In this document: positions 1 to 10,900 of the stretch, in pieces
Layout: each line of letters starts with the position of its first letter
Numbering within the stretch: the first letter of the stretch is position 1
Source of the DNA: Akkermansiaceae bacterium
Lineage (GTDB): Bacteria > Verrucomicrobiota > Verrucomicrobiia > Verrucomicrobiales > Akkermansiaceae
Direction: 5' to 3'
Assembly (NCBI GenBank): GCA_025354565.1
Contig: JANXMQ010000111.1
Coordinates: forward strand, 53,650-117,649
DNA length: 64,000 bases
The notes under the pieces: generated by a model
What the model saw: the letters and a program-made list of their open reading frames with translations, nothing else
Database searches by the model: none
What the model was told of the DNA's origin: nothing
Made by a program: the position numbers and the translations under genes

Positions 1-2
1 AT

Positions 3-1286
3 GCCTGCTCGCTGGGGAAATTCCGCATTTCCGTCACCACCGAGACCGGCACCGTGGTCGCCAGCCAGCTTTCGGCGGATGCACAACTCCTGCTCCACAA
101 GGCAAATCTAACGGGAGATCAACTGCTTTCACTCCAAGGTGAATTCATGCTCAGCACGCCGGAATTTGCCTCTGTCCGTGATGAAATTGCCAAACTGCGC
201 CTCCCACCCACCGGACAAACTTCGCTGGTCCTCCAAGAACGTCCGCCCGAAAACCCCCGCCACACATTCATCCATCATCGTGGCGAATGGACCCAGCCCG
301 AGGAGCAAGTCGAACCCGCCGTCCTGTCCATTCTCAATCCCCTTCCCGCCGGCGCTCCAAAGAACCGCCTCGGCTTCGCTCGCTGGCTTGTCTGCCGGGA
401 AAACCCGCTCACCGCACGCGTTGTGGTGAACCGCGCTTGGGCCACGTTCTTCGGACGCGGCATCGTCAAAACTCAGGATGACTTCGGTTTCCAAAGTTCG
501 CCGCCGACTCACCCGCAACTGCTCGACTGGCTCGCCATACGCTTCATGGACGACGGCTGGTCCTTCAAAAAACTCCACCGCCTGATCGTCACCAGCAGCA
601 CCTACCAACAGTCCAGCCATTCAAGCGCCAAAGGTGAGGAAACGGACCCGGAAAACAAGCTGCTCTGGCGTGGCCCGCGCCTGCGACTTGAGGCCGAGCA
701 GGTTCGCGACGCAGCACTCGCCAGCGCTGGAATTCTCTCTCAGAAAATGTTTGGACCCAGCGTATTTCCACCCCAACCGCCAAGCGTCACCACCGAGGGC
801 GCGTATGGCGCGTTGACCTGGAATGTCAGCAGCGGCGAGGATCGTTTCCGACGGAGCCTATACACCTTCGCCAAGCGCAGCACGCCCTTTGCGTTCGCCA
901 ATACGTTCGACGCACCCACCGGGGAGTCCTGCATCGTAGCGCGGGATCGCTCTAACACCCCGCTTCAGGCTCTGAGCATGCTCAACGACGTCACCCTGAT
1001 TGAGGCTTCTCAGTCCCTTGGCAAACATCTGGTAGAAAGCGCGGCTTCACCGGAACAATGCGTGAGTGAAATCTTTGTCCGCTGTTTCTCGCGGCCACCA
1101 GATGCTGATGAGCTTCAATCCGTGCTCGCGTTCTATCAAAAACAACAAGTCCGCTTCACCACCGCTCCCGAGACGGCCAAGCAACTTGCTGGCAGCGGTC
1201 CGGATGACTCAGTCGTCGCTCGCGCCGCATGGACCGCCGTCGTCCGTGCCTTGTTAAACATGGACGAATTCGTCAATAAAAGCTGA
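3..1286 (+). CDS. DUF1553 (PSD1) domain protein, 5'-truncated by the window edge
   Basis: The frame is open from base 3, so the gene starts upstream; 427 codons are visible, ending in TGA. The stretch carries the hallmark of the DUF1549/DUF1553 family common in Planctomycetota and Verrucomicrobiota: [20 protein letters not shown], then [19 protein letters not shown] and a TSSTYQQSS block, followed by a region with [16 protein letters not shown]. Full-length members are secreted proteins of roughly 700-1,100 residues, often with an N-terminal cytochrome c-like PSC domain; that part is outside the window. The biochemical role is not established. The DUF1501 partner begins 15 bases downstream on the same strand, the usual two-gene arrangement. 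An internal GTG at 54 is not the true start, because the upstream codons ([12 protein letters not shown]) also match the family. Confidence 0.88.
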   Translation, partial: ACSLGKFRISVTTETGTVVASQLSADAQLLLHKANLTGDQLLSLQGEFMLSTPEFASVRDEIAKLRLPPTGQTSLVLQERPPENPRHTFIHHRGEWTQPEEQVEPAVLSILNPLPAGAPKNRLGFARWLVCRENPLTARVVVNRAWATFFGRGIVKTQDDFGFQSSPPTHPQLLDWLAIRFMDDGWSFKKLHRLIVTSSTYQQSSHSSAKGEETDPENKLLWRGPRLRLEAEQVRDAALASAGILSQKMFGPSVFPPQPPSVTTEGAYGALTWNVSSGEDRFRRSLYTFAKRSTPFAFANTFDAPTGESCIVARDRSNTPLQALSMLNDVTLIEASQSLGKHLVESAASPEQCVSEIFVRCFSRPPDADELQSVLAFYQKQQVRFTTAPETAKQLAGSGPDDSVVARAAWTAVVRALLNMDEFVNKS

Positions 1287-1301
1287 TCCACTCACCCCAT
1301 C

Positions 1302-2738
1302 ATGCACCCGTTTCAACATCGCGCCCTCGACATCACCCGCCGCCATTTCCTGCGCGACTGCGGCATCGGTGTCGGAAAAATGGCCCTTGCCGGTCTGCTT
1401 GCCGAACAGCTCGGTGCGCAAATTTCCACCGCTCCAGCCGATCCGTTAGCTCCCCGCGCCGGGCATTTTCCGGGCAAGGCCAAGGCCGTGATCCATCTCT
1501 TCATGGCCGGTGCTCCAAGTCATCTGGACCTCTTTGACTACAAGCCGGACTTGATCAAAATGGACGGCAAGCCATTGCCCGCATCCGTCACCGAGGGCCA
1601 GCGCCTCGCCTTCATTCGTGCCGACGCCGCCGTGATGGGGCCGCAGTTTAAATTCGCCCGCCACGGCCAGTCTGGCATGGAAATTTCGGAGGCCCTTCCC
1701 TATCTATCAAAAATTGTCGATGACATCTGCCTGATCCGTTCGTGTCACACGGAGCAGTTCAATCATGCGCCAGCCCAGACATTTTTCCAAACCGGCTTCG
1801 CGGTTCCTGGCAGGCCCAGCCTCGGCTCATGGGTCACCTATGGCCTCGGCTGCGTCACCCGCGACCTCCCCGCGTTTGTCGTTCTCAGCACCGGCAGTGG
1901 CATCAGTGGCGGCTCCGCTTTGTGGTCAAGCGGGTTTCTCCCCACCTCCTACACCGGTGTGCGCTTCCGCAATCAAGGCGATGCCATCCTCGATGTCTCC
2001 AATCCCGGTGGCATCGATCCGGCCCTCCAGCGCGAGACCATCGACCTCGTCAGCCAACTCAACCGCAAACGTCTCAGTGCCACCGGCGATCCCGAAATCG
2101 CCACCCGCCTCGCCAACTATGAAATGGCGTTCCGCATGCAAACGTCCGCCCCGGAACTGCTGGATCTGAGTGGCGAAACAAAAGAAACACTGGATCTCTA
2201 TGGCTGCGATCCCAAGGTGCCGTCCTTCGCGCGGGCCTGTCTGTTAGCCCGTCGCATGATCGAGCGCGGAGTGCGGTTCGTGAATATTTTCCACGAGGGC
2301 TGGGATGCCCACAGTGATGTCGTGGGCAATCACCGCAAGAATTGCAAGGAAACCGATCAAGCCAGCGCCGCACTCGTCACCGACCTCAAGCGCCGCGGGA
2401 TGCTCGACGAAACCCTCGTCGCCTGGGGCGGTGAATTTGGCCGCACGCCGATGGTGGAAAGCAATGCCGCGCTCGGTCGCTCGCGCGGCCGCGATCACCA
2501 CCCAAAAGCCTACACCACCTGGATGGCGGGCGGAGGGTTCAAAGCCGGCCACATCCATGGTGCCACCGACGAACTCGGTTACAATATCGTCCAAGATCCC
2601 GTCCACGTTCACGACATCCAAGCCACACTGCTTCATTGTCTGGGCTTCGATCATGAGCGTCTCACCTATCGCACGCAGGGCCGTGACTTTCGCCTAACAG
2701 ATGTTAGTGGTAAAGTCATTAAGGAACTGCTTATCTAG
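1302..2738 (+). CDS. DUF1501 domain-containing protein
   Basis: 478 residues. The N-terminus has a twin-arginine-like export signal (ITRRHFLRDCGIGVGKMALAG), and the body has DUF1501 blocks: KAKAVIHLFMAGAPSHLDLF near the start, CLIRSCHTEQFNHAPAQ, GSWVTYGLGC, LVAWGGEFGRTPMVE and GRDHHPKAYTTWMAGGG. DUF1501 belongs to the alkaline phosphatase/sulfatase-like superfamily; its substrate is unknown, and export to the periplasm is inferred from the signal. It lies 15 bases after the DUF1553 gene and is presumably co-transcribed. Its stop codon overlaps by 8 bases the 3' end of the convergent rhomboid gene, so the two transcripts run into each other with no room for a terminator. Confidence 0.92.
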   Translation: MHPFQHRALDITRRHFLRDCGIGVGKMALAGLLAEQLGAQISTAPADPLAPRAGHFPGKAKAVIHLFMAGAPSHLDLFDYKPDLIKMDGKPLPASVTEGQRLAFIRADAAVMGPQFKFARHGQSGMEISEALPYLSKIVDDICLIRSCHTEQFNHAPAQTFFQTGFAVPGRPSLGSWVTYGLGCVTRDLPAFVVLSTGSGISGGSALWSSGFLPTSYTGVRFRNQGDAILDVSNPGGIDPALQRETIDLVSQLNRKRLSATGDPEIATRLANYEMAFRMQTSAPELLDLSGETKETLDLYGCDPKVPSFARACLLARRMIERGVRFVNIFHEGWDAHSDVVGNHRKNCKETDQASAALVTDLKRRGMLDETLVAWGGEFGRTPMVESNAALGRSRGRDHHPKAYTTWMAGGGFKAGHIHGATDELGYNIVQDPVHVHDIQATLLHCLGFDHERLTYRTQGRDFRLTDVSGKVIKELLI

Positions 2739-3687
2739 TTTCCTTAGGCAAGTGATTCTGGCAATACTCTTCGCCGTCGGAACCCACTCTGAACTCCATG
2801 TCTTCGTCGTGATCTTCCGTCGTTCCGCAGACCGAGCAGCGATGAATCGTTCCCGGGCTGACACTGACCGCGCGGCGGAACTCGTAGCGGCGCTTTTGAG
2901 TCTTCCATCCACCACTGAGCAACGCATTCCCGGCACCGATGGCCCCTCCTGCTAGAAGACCGAAGACGTGTGCCCAGTTCGCGACCGGGCCGACAACTCC
3001 CGTGAAACAAACGACGAGCCAGATGAGCATGTAGCGGACGGTTCCCGGGTTCATCTGAAGCCCGCCCATGGGGTGGAGTTTGCCATGCACAATCACGAAG
3101 CCAAACAGTCCGTAAACGACGCCTGACATGCCACCGAAGTTTGTGCCCCCAGCGGATGCCTGAGCGATGTTAGAAATCACCGCGATGGCGACAAACAGCA
3201 GCACGAATTTTACCTTACGCAGATAGGTTTCGAGCATACTACCCAGGGTCCACAACCACATCATGTTAAAAATCAGATGGACCGCTCCGAAATGAAGGAA
3301 AGCAGGTGTTACCAACCGCCAGACTTGACCACCGATGATCTGATCAAACGGTTTCGTGATAGGACGCGTGGCTTGCTCGTACTCGTTGATTGCTTGCCGA
3401 TATTCCGTAGTATCCTCGCCTCCAGCCTGCTCGATCGCATCGAGCGTGGCTTGCAGCTTATGTAGCAGTTCTTTTTGCGGTTGGTCGGAAAAGTATAACC
3501 AAGCAACGGGTTGGGTTTTGGATCCTAACTGACTGAGCAAGGCGCGACTACGACGCACACCGTGATGAGAAAAATAGTAATCGGACAACCCGACCAATGG
3601 ATCGGCATTTGCCGGTAGCGAGCTTGGCGTGGATTCGGTGGGCCGGACGACTTTGTGTTCATGATGGAGGTTAAGGTTTTTTGGCAT
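2731..3687 (-). CDS. rhomboid family intramembrane serine protease with C-terminal Cys/His tail
   Basis: 318 residues from the ATG at 3687, chosen over an upstream start that would overlap the preceding gene. A soluble N-terminal part of about 100 residues is followed by about six membrane segments. The catalytic serine is in GGMSGVVYGLFGF and the partner histidine in NWAHVFGLLAGG, the expected Ser-His dyad, and the HFGAVHLIFNMMWLWTLG segment matches the conserved loop before the second helix. Rhomboids cleave membrane proteins within the bilayer. After the last helix comes a tail with CSVCGTTEDHDED and then CQNH, spaced like a small zinc-binding knuckle, which ordinary rhomboids lack. It is the last gene of a minus-strand run after the A2M-like gene, but 16 bases after the small secreted protein. 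The substrate is unknown. Confidence 0.88.
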   Translation of the reverse strand: MPKNLNLHHEHKVVRPTESTPSSLPANADPLVGLSDYYFSHHGVRRSRALLSQLGSKTQPVAWLYFSDQPQKELLHKLQATLDAIEQAGGEDTTEYRQAINEYEQATRPITKPFDQIIGGQVWRLVTPAFLHFGAVHLIFNMMWLWTLGSMLETYLRKVKFVLLFVAIAVISNIAQASAGGTNFGGMSGVVYGLFGFVIVHGKLHPMGGLQMNPGTVRYMLIWLVVCFTGVVGPVANWAHVFGLLAGGAIGAGNALLSGGWKTQKRRYEFRRAVSVSPGTIHRCSVCGTTEDHDEDMEFRVGSDGEEYCQNHLPKETR

Positions 3688-3703
3688 ACAACTTTGACCC
3701 ACA

Positions 3704-4228
3704 TCACTTCGCATCGAGAACAAGCCTTGATTTTCCACCCGGATCCTTCGCGGGGTCCGGGGCCCACGTCAGCGTGAAACCATCGCGCAGCGGGCGGGGC
3801 TTGGAATTGGCCAGCCGCATCGCCGAATTCGCGGTGGCCTCCGCCTCGAACCGGTGGTCCTGATAGGAATCAAACTCGACCTGTGCCTTGGCGATTCCGG
3901 GTCCATTGAATTCTGGGGCACCCGCGTCCACCGAATCCGTCGTCGAGGATTTGACCCGCTTGCCGTCGGGCAGGGTTTCTTCGATCACAAAACTACCCTC
4001 AATCGTCAATTTCTGCCCCACCGGATCACCCTTCTTGCTGATCATCCGGAAACTGGCTTTGCCGTCGGTGGCAGTGCCAAACCGCATGTGTTTGGTTTCG
4101 AACCCTTGGAAAAATCCCAACCATTTCGTCTCTTGCATGGACGGCAATTGCGCAGCCACCGGCATGATCATCAATCCCGCCAGCACTGGCAGTAACGACC
4201 ACCTCAGTTTGCATTTTTGAAATTTCAT
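3704..4228 (-). CDS. secreted hypothetical protein
   Basis: 174 residues from the ATG at 4228; a TTG two codons upstream is the alternative start. The first 27 residues form a signal peptide (basic start, then LLPVLAGLMIMPVAA, cleavage likely after AQ). The mature part is a small, probably beta-rich domain containing GFFQGFETKHMRFGTATDG and GSFVIEETLPDGKRVKS. I do not recognise the family. It sits 16 bases upstream of the rhomboid start and 104 bases downstream of the POTRA lipoprotein, so it may be co-transcribed with either. No catalytic motif is visible. Confidence 0.7.
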   Translation of the reverse strand: MKFQKCKLRWSLLPVLAGLMIMPVAAQLPSMQETKWLGFFQGFETKHMRFGTATDGKASFRMISKKGDPVGQKLTIEGSFVIEETLPDGKRVKSSTTDSVDAGAPEFNGPGIAKAQVEFDSYQDHRFEAEATANSAMRLANSKPRPLRDGFTLTWAPDPAKDPGGKSRLVLDAK

Positions 4229-4332
4229 CTCCAAAAATCAACCGCACTACTCCACGATAGGCGAGTGAAAAAAGCGCAATTTCCAGTAAAGATATGTCAT
4301 GACGGCGGGCAAGACCACCAGTCAGATAGGGT

Positions 4333-4983
4333 TCACGGTGCCATCGTGTTTCCAGATAATTGAAACAGCGCCTCATACCAAGGAGTTGTTCTAAGGCCTT
4401 CATCGATCACGAGAACGAAATCCGGAATGCTTCGTTCTCCCCAGTGCTTGTAGTCGATGGTGATGTGGGCCTGCTGGTAGCCGTGCCGATGGTAAAACTC
4501 CTCAAGCTCATCGCGCGCGGCCATCACCTGGGTTTCCGTGATCGGGTTCTTGATTACTGACTTTAACACTAACCCGAGTTTCAGATCTGAATAGGCAGCG
4601 TTGCCGATAATACTGAAATTATTAGGGCCGCATCCCGGGTCGTCTTTAATCTCAAAGATTATTCGAAGCGCTTGCCCGTCTTCCTCAGCAAGCAATCGGG
4701 CATCGTCCACATAGCCACTTTCATAGAGGCTTCGAATGTCGTGTTCCGCCAATTCACTCGAGTATGGGATACCTGTTCGGAGTTTCATGTAGCTACGAAG
4801 ATGACGGTCCCATTCATGAGTGGCTCGTTCCTGCATGCTGTGGCGGATGACCACGCTGGAAATGAGTTTTCCCTCAAGTATGTTAGATTTCGGATCAACT
4901 GCGCAAGAACACAATCCTGCGAACAGGATCAGGGTGTGCAACCAGCCAAAGCAAGGGGCAAGAAAGGGAAACCTGTTTTGCAT
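4333..4983 (-). CDS. stand-alone POTRA-domain putative lipoprotein
   Basis: 216 residues from the ATG at 4983, chosen because the codons upstream overlap the preceding gene and look non-coding, and because this start exposes an export signal (LHTLILFAGLCSCAV; LCSC could serve as a lipobox). Two consecutive POTRA-like units follow: one with HLRSYMKLRTGIPYSSELAE, DIRSLYESGYVDDAR and IIFEIKDDP, the other with FSIIGNAAYSDLKLGLVL, DELEEFYHRHGYQQAHITI and FVLVIDEG. In BamA, TamA and related Omp85 proteins POTRA repeats precede a beta-barrel; here the protein ends straight after the second unit, so there is no barrel. The start lies 7 bases after the stop of the giant A2M-like gene, implying co-transcription and possibly a joint periplasmic role. 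Lipidation is inferred from a weak lipobox. Confidence 0.75.
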   Translation of the reverse strand: MQNRFPFLAPCFGWLHTLILFAGLCSCAVDPKSNILEGKLISSVVIRHSMQERATHEWDRHLRSYMKLRTGIPYSSELAEHDIRSLYESGYVDDARLLAEEDGQALRIIFEIKDDPGCGPNNFSIIGNAAYSDLKLGLVLKSVIKNPITETQVMAARDELEEFYHRHGYQQAHITIDYKHWGERSIPDFVLVIDEGLRTTPWYEALFQLSGNTMAP

Positions 4984-4990
4984 GGGTCGT

Positions 4991-7900
4991 TCAATATGCC
5001 TTCTGGATCTGCACACCTTTGCTTTGGTTCTGGCGGCGTTGTTGGTTCCAGCCATCGTTGTTGAGCCGTTGGATGTCGCCATTTTGCTGCAACAGATTGC
5101 CTTGATAATCGACGCTTGGCTGGTCCGATTGTGATTTTTGCGGTGGCTGATTCGGCACGTTTTCCGGCGCTCCAAGCCACGTATTGCCACGGAAAAACGC
5201 ATAACGTGAATTGCCCTCGCGGGCGATGACAGTGGCCTTGCCGCGCAGGTTGTCGGCGATGAAGAGGCCGCGCAGGTCGGTCTCGCCGGAGTGGAACTCG
5301 TTTTCCGCGCTGCCGATGGCCTTCACGTGGACCTCGGGACGATAGCCACCTTTTGCGGTGTCGAGGACATTGGCGCGCACACGTCCGCTTTGGATGTCTT
5401 CCTGCATCTCGATCTTGAGCGGCGTGATGAGGACCATGCCGCTGGTGAAGAGATCGTCGCCACGGCAAATGACGAGATAGGCGGCCTCATCCTTGAGCGC
5501 GAGCGGGATGGCGCGTTCCTTTTCCACGTAGTCCTTGCCGTTACCAAGAGTGATGGTTTGTTCGGACTCCGGCTTGATCCCTGCGAGTTGCACGCTGGTG
5601 ATGGCGCTAAGATTTTTCTGTTGGAGATAGAGTTTCATGAGATCCACCCGATAGACTTGAACGAACGCTTCCTTGATGTTGCGGTATTTCAAGTTCAGCG
5701 CAACTGGTGCGCCGGGTTTCACCACGGTTACTTCCTCTAGGCCGATACTTTTTTTCTCGAAATAGGCGATGGCTTCGGCGGCATCCGGATAGAGTTGCTT
5801 GACCTTGCCATACCAGTCGATGGCTTCCATCGGCTTGCTCTCGGCATGGTAAATTTGGCCAAGGATGTAGCGGGCAAAATCGCGGTCCTTGCTATCGCCA
5901 TCCGCTACCACACGGGCGGCGGCAAGCGCCTCGCCATATTGATTCTGCCAGAACAGGCCGAGGGCCGTCATGTATTGGAAACCCGGTGCGAAATCGCTTT
6001 CTGCATGGCGTTTGGAAAACTCGCGGCTGAGCGTCACAACGCGTGGGTAGTCCTTCAGATCGAGCATGTCATTGCAAAGGCTGAAGGCAGCATCGTCTGC
6101 CAGCGGATCATTCGGATAGAGGGCGAGGAACGAGAGCAGAAGTTCCGCCGTGTGTTTTAGCATTGCGACTTTCTCGGGCTGGATGCCGTCCTCTTTCGGC
6201 AGCTTTTGGGCATCGGGTGCTTTCTGATAGAGAAGCTGCGAGAGTACGAAGTAACTCGATACCACCTCCGCCGTGTCCGGGTATTCGCGCCAGACACGTT
6301 GTTGGAAGTCGATAGATCCGAGGAAACGGCCCTCATCTTCTAACACGGCACTGATCCCGGCGTCGTTGATGAAGCTGGCGGAGATCACCGCACGATAGAC
6401 CAGCCAGGCGCGCTCGTGTTCATTGATGTCGCGGTAGGCCTGGCCGACGACGAGCAGTTTATCGAAGGGAATTTCCAAGGTCGGATAGCGTTCGCGCAGG
6501 ATTTCGAACATCTGCACGATCTTCTTCGCATCGTAAAATCCGGGCTTGGTGTAAATCCAAAGCAACATCCGCGCGAGTTCGCTTTCGTTGTATTTTGGAT
6601 TCTCGGTGAAGACAGCAGTTAGATATTCAAGAGCCTTGGCATCTTCGCCATCGTTGAAATAAAGTGTGCCGAGCGCGTAACGTTCGCTGATGTTCAGGTC
6701 ATAAGCGTCTGGAGATTTCTCGCCCTGCGCGAGCACCGTAAGCGCCGGGGTAGGGCCCACGGATAGGAAAGCAGGGTTGCCGATTTCACGGATGGTCGTG
6801 GGTAGAATCCGGAAATTTCCGGGTGCATAGCCGCTCAATTCGTAGCTGACATGCGGGCAGCGGTTGACGAAATAAGTCCGGATGAAAGTTGGATAGATTT
6901 CAAATCGCTCCTTGTTGTTCACCGTGACCGAGCCATCTACCAGACGGGCACCGGCTGGCAGTGGAATATCGAGTACGAACCAGCGACCTTGAAACCAATG
7001 CCCGTTTTCACTGAGGCTTACGCTGACACGCTGGCCGTTTTCCAGATTCTTTACCGGTGATGAACTACTCACACCAATCGGCTTACCGCGATATTCGATT
7101 TGCGAATGCAGGTATTGCCATGATGAGACCTGCGGATTGACGTTCGCATTGTTGCTTGCAGTATCTTTGGAAAATCCAGTTAGAGTGGCGGCATAAGTGT
7201 AACGCCCACGGCCGTGCATCTTGAACTCGACGACGTTTTTACCCGCTTTGAGTGCTTGCGAGGGAACTTCTAACAACGTGAGGTCAAGCGATTTCACGGC
7301 TTTCACCATGCCGACCTCAGTGCCATTCACCTGCACGGCGATTTCCAGATCGGTCGCTTGTTCCTTGCCCTTGGCAAACCATGCGGACAAGGCGGCCACC
7401 GCCGGGCCACGGGCACGATCGGTGGGAAATCCGAAGCAGCCGCGCGATCCTAACAGCGACTGCGCGGCGGCATCGGCGATCTTTGAGTCCGGTTTGGACT
7501 CGGCGAGTGCCAACAACACGAGCGCTGTGGTTTCCGGCGTGTCGTTGAGCCAGGCGGCTTTGTAGCCGGACTCCCAGATGACTGGCTGACCGGGATCGGA
7601 TTTCGCTTTGCCTTCGAGAATGCCGGCGAGTTCCAGCGCGATTTCCTTGCGGTCGATGTTGTAAAACGCGCGGGTCAGATAGGCGAGCGTGGAGGAACCG
7701 AGGCTGTTGCGGTCCCGATAGAGGCGGTTGCATGCGGCGAAGTCGGCCCGCTTGTCGCATGACAGCGCGTGCAGGACGATGGCTTTGCTGTCGTTGTCAT
7801 TGGCATCGAAGCTGGCGAGTTGATTGAGCAGATAGGCGGCGGCTTTTTCGATGCTGTCCTTGTTCACGGCGATACCGGCATCGCGAGCGGAGACCAGCGC

Positions 7901-10900
7901 CCAGAACACGCGGGCCGTGGTGTAGCCGCCGATGACCGTGCTGTTCCAACTGCCGTCCGCGACTTGTGTGGAAACGAGTTCTGCGACCAAGGAGCGGGCG
8001 CGATCGGAAAGTTGGCGCTGATAGATGACGTTCGGGTTGCCGCTGTTTGCATAGGCCAGTGCGGAGGAAACAGCGAGCAAGTCGTTGCTCGGATGGCTGC
8101 CCCACGATGGCGGCATGAGGCGGGCCATGTCATAGAGCGGGCCGTAGTGGCTCAAGGCCATGTCGAGCACCGAGGTTCTAACATCCGGGCCGATGGAGAG
8201 CGTCATCCAAGCGGAACTGTATTCGCGGCCTTCCGGCAGGCTGATCACCGTGGCGGTGTCCGCATCCGTGACACCACCGGCGTGGGCAACGTACGGCAGG
8301 CCCCAGGGCTGAACTGGGACGGTCAATTCCAGCGCGTCCTTTTGCTCACCGGCGCTGCCGGAAAGCTCGAAAACCACGTTCAGGGTGTTAGGAATGGTGA
8401 ATGAATCGAAAGTGATCTCCGCTCCGCCTTTGGCTGGGATTTCGACGGTCTTCTCACGGGTGGCAAGCACTTTGGATTTGTCCTTGGCATCCAAGATACG
8501 CAGCGTCAACGGCACCTTGCCGGCAAAGTCTGTCAGGTTGTGGACCCTGGCGACTGCGCGCAATTCGTCGCCTTCCCGCAGGAAGGATGGGGTTTTCAGC
8601 TCCACGAAGAAATCCTTGCGGGTGAGCGTGTTGGCCGTGGCTTGGCCGACGAGCGTTTCCACGCCGCAGCCGCGTGCTGTTAGGCGCCATGCGGTGGTGG
8701 TTTCCGGCAGCTTCAGCGTGACTTCGGCCTTGCCGTTGGCACCAGTGATGACTGATGGCAACCAACGTCCCTCGCCACGGATTTCTTGGCGGGGTGGGGC
8801 CGCTTTTGCGGCGGTCGCGTCACCGAGGCCGAGACCTCCGCCAAATGCCGAAGCACCGTTCAGACTCAGGGTTCCAACGCCAGCTCGCCTTAATCCTGAT
8901 TCTTCCTTAAGCTGGCGCAGCTGTGTCTGTACCTCGCCAGCATCTCTATCAGATCGAAGTTTATCGTCTGCTTGTTCACTCGGTGCGTTCACGGATGGCT
9001 CTGCAATCATCCCGCTAATCGACCCGCGCGCTTTTTCAAGCAACGAGTTTACTTCCTCGGACCTAACGAGACGGTTTTTCTCATCGGATAGCGCCTTGGC
9101 GACCGCACGGGTGATTCCGTTGTAACGAAAAGCACAGGTCGCTCCGGTGTGAAACTCGGCGAAGCGTCGCGCGTCCTTTTGGAAAAAATCGAGGATGGGA
9201 ACCGTGTTGTCCGGGCAGACGGCGTAGAGCGCCTCGTTGACCAGCGCGAGGCTGAGTTCCGCTTCGATCGGCTGGCCGATCTGGTCGGTGACGGCGATCT
9301 CGAACTTGCCTTCCTCACCGGGCAGGAATGCTTCCTTGAGCGGCTTCAGCGTGACCTTCAGCTCGCGCTCGACGTTGAACTCCTTCGCCGTTTCGCGCAA
9401 ACTGCGGCCATCGATGGCAGTCGCTGCTAGGCGGAAATTCGGGAATAGCTCATGGCCGACCTTGAATGCGATGTCGTTGTAATCCTTGTGCAGATCGACA
9501 ATCTGATAGCGCAGAATGGTTTCACCCTCGTAGGTCAACAGGGCGAGTCCCTTGGTCAGGCGCGAATGCAGGCGGACCTTGGCATCTTGGCCGACCTTGA
9601 GGGTGGCACTCTCGGCGAAAATCCGGAGTTTGTTAGCATCTTGGTCGTCAGAAACTTCAACGGCGGTTTCGGTGGAAATGGGTTGGCCGAAGCGATCCGT
9701 GCCCGTGACCCGCAGCCGATAGAGTCCGCCCTTTTCCAAAGTCAGAGGCACGGTAGTTTTCCCGGTGGTGTCGGTTTTCGCATCGAGCTCGGTCACCTTC
9801 ACCTCGGCGGAGGGTGGTGCCGCCAACTCCTCCCAAGGCAACAGTCCGAGGATGCGGCTGGTCTTCGGCTTTTCGATGCGCAGGACGCTCACCTTGAGCG
9901 CTTCAACACTCGGTTTGCCGTCAGCCGACAAAGTTTCTAACATTACATCAAGCGATTCGCCTGCGATGACCAACGGCTGGCTGGGCTTTGCTGAAATCAT
10001 AAACCCGAGACGGGCGAGCGCTAGCGTTTCGGTGGTGGTCACGTTGTCGCCATCCAGATAGGCCGTGAATCCTAACAGCGATCCGGGCGTCATGCCGGTG
10101 GTGTCGAATTCCAATTTCGCCTTGCCCTCCTGATCCGTGGTGACCACTTGGCTGCGGCGATCCGGCAGCACGCAGCGCAGCACCCGATTCGCTAACGGCT
10201 CGCCCCAATAATAGGATGCTTGGAGGCTGGCCTCGATTTTTTCACCCCGGAACCACACGCGGCGCGGGAACTCCATGGCCAGTTTGATTTTTTCTAACTT
10301 GAATTCGCGGACCTCGAAGCTGCCTTGGAAAACCAGCGCCTCCTTGCCCTTGCGCTCTTGATGGGCGGTCATCACGTAGGATCCGACAACGGCTTTTTCA
10401 GGAAGTTCCAGCTTGGCATCGAAGGTGCCGAACTTGCTCAAGGTCACGGATTGTTCGGATAGAAGCCGGCCTCGTGGATCGCTGAATGCGATCTTGAATT
10501 CACTGTTGTCCGGCACGGCGTAGGAGCCGTCCTTCACGTCGCGGAGCACGCCGCGAATCGACACCGTTTCACCGGGCAAATAGGCGGGGCGGTCGGTGTA
10601 GAGGTAGCCCTTCGCCTTGAGGCCGGAGGAAAGCTGGAGTCCGGCGAGCGGCAGGTTGAAAGCGGCGGCATTGCCCGATTTCAGGGCGAAGACGCGGACG
10701 TCGTTCAGGTCCTTGAGATTTTCTAACGGAGTCTTGAACACACCGTCATCGCCGGTCTTGCCGGTGGCGGCAACCGTGCTGCCGTTAGAAACTAACAACT
10801 CAACTCCCGAAGCAGGCTTGCCGGTGAGCATGTTCTGAACGAACGCGAGCACCTCGCGGCGGCTCGATTTCACGACGACTTCCAGATCGGAACGCAGCAC

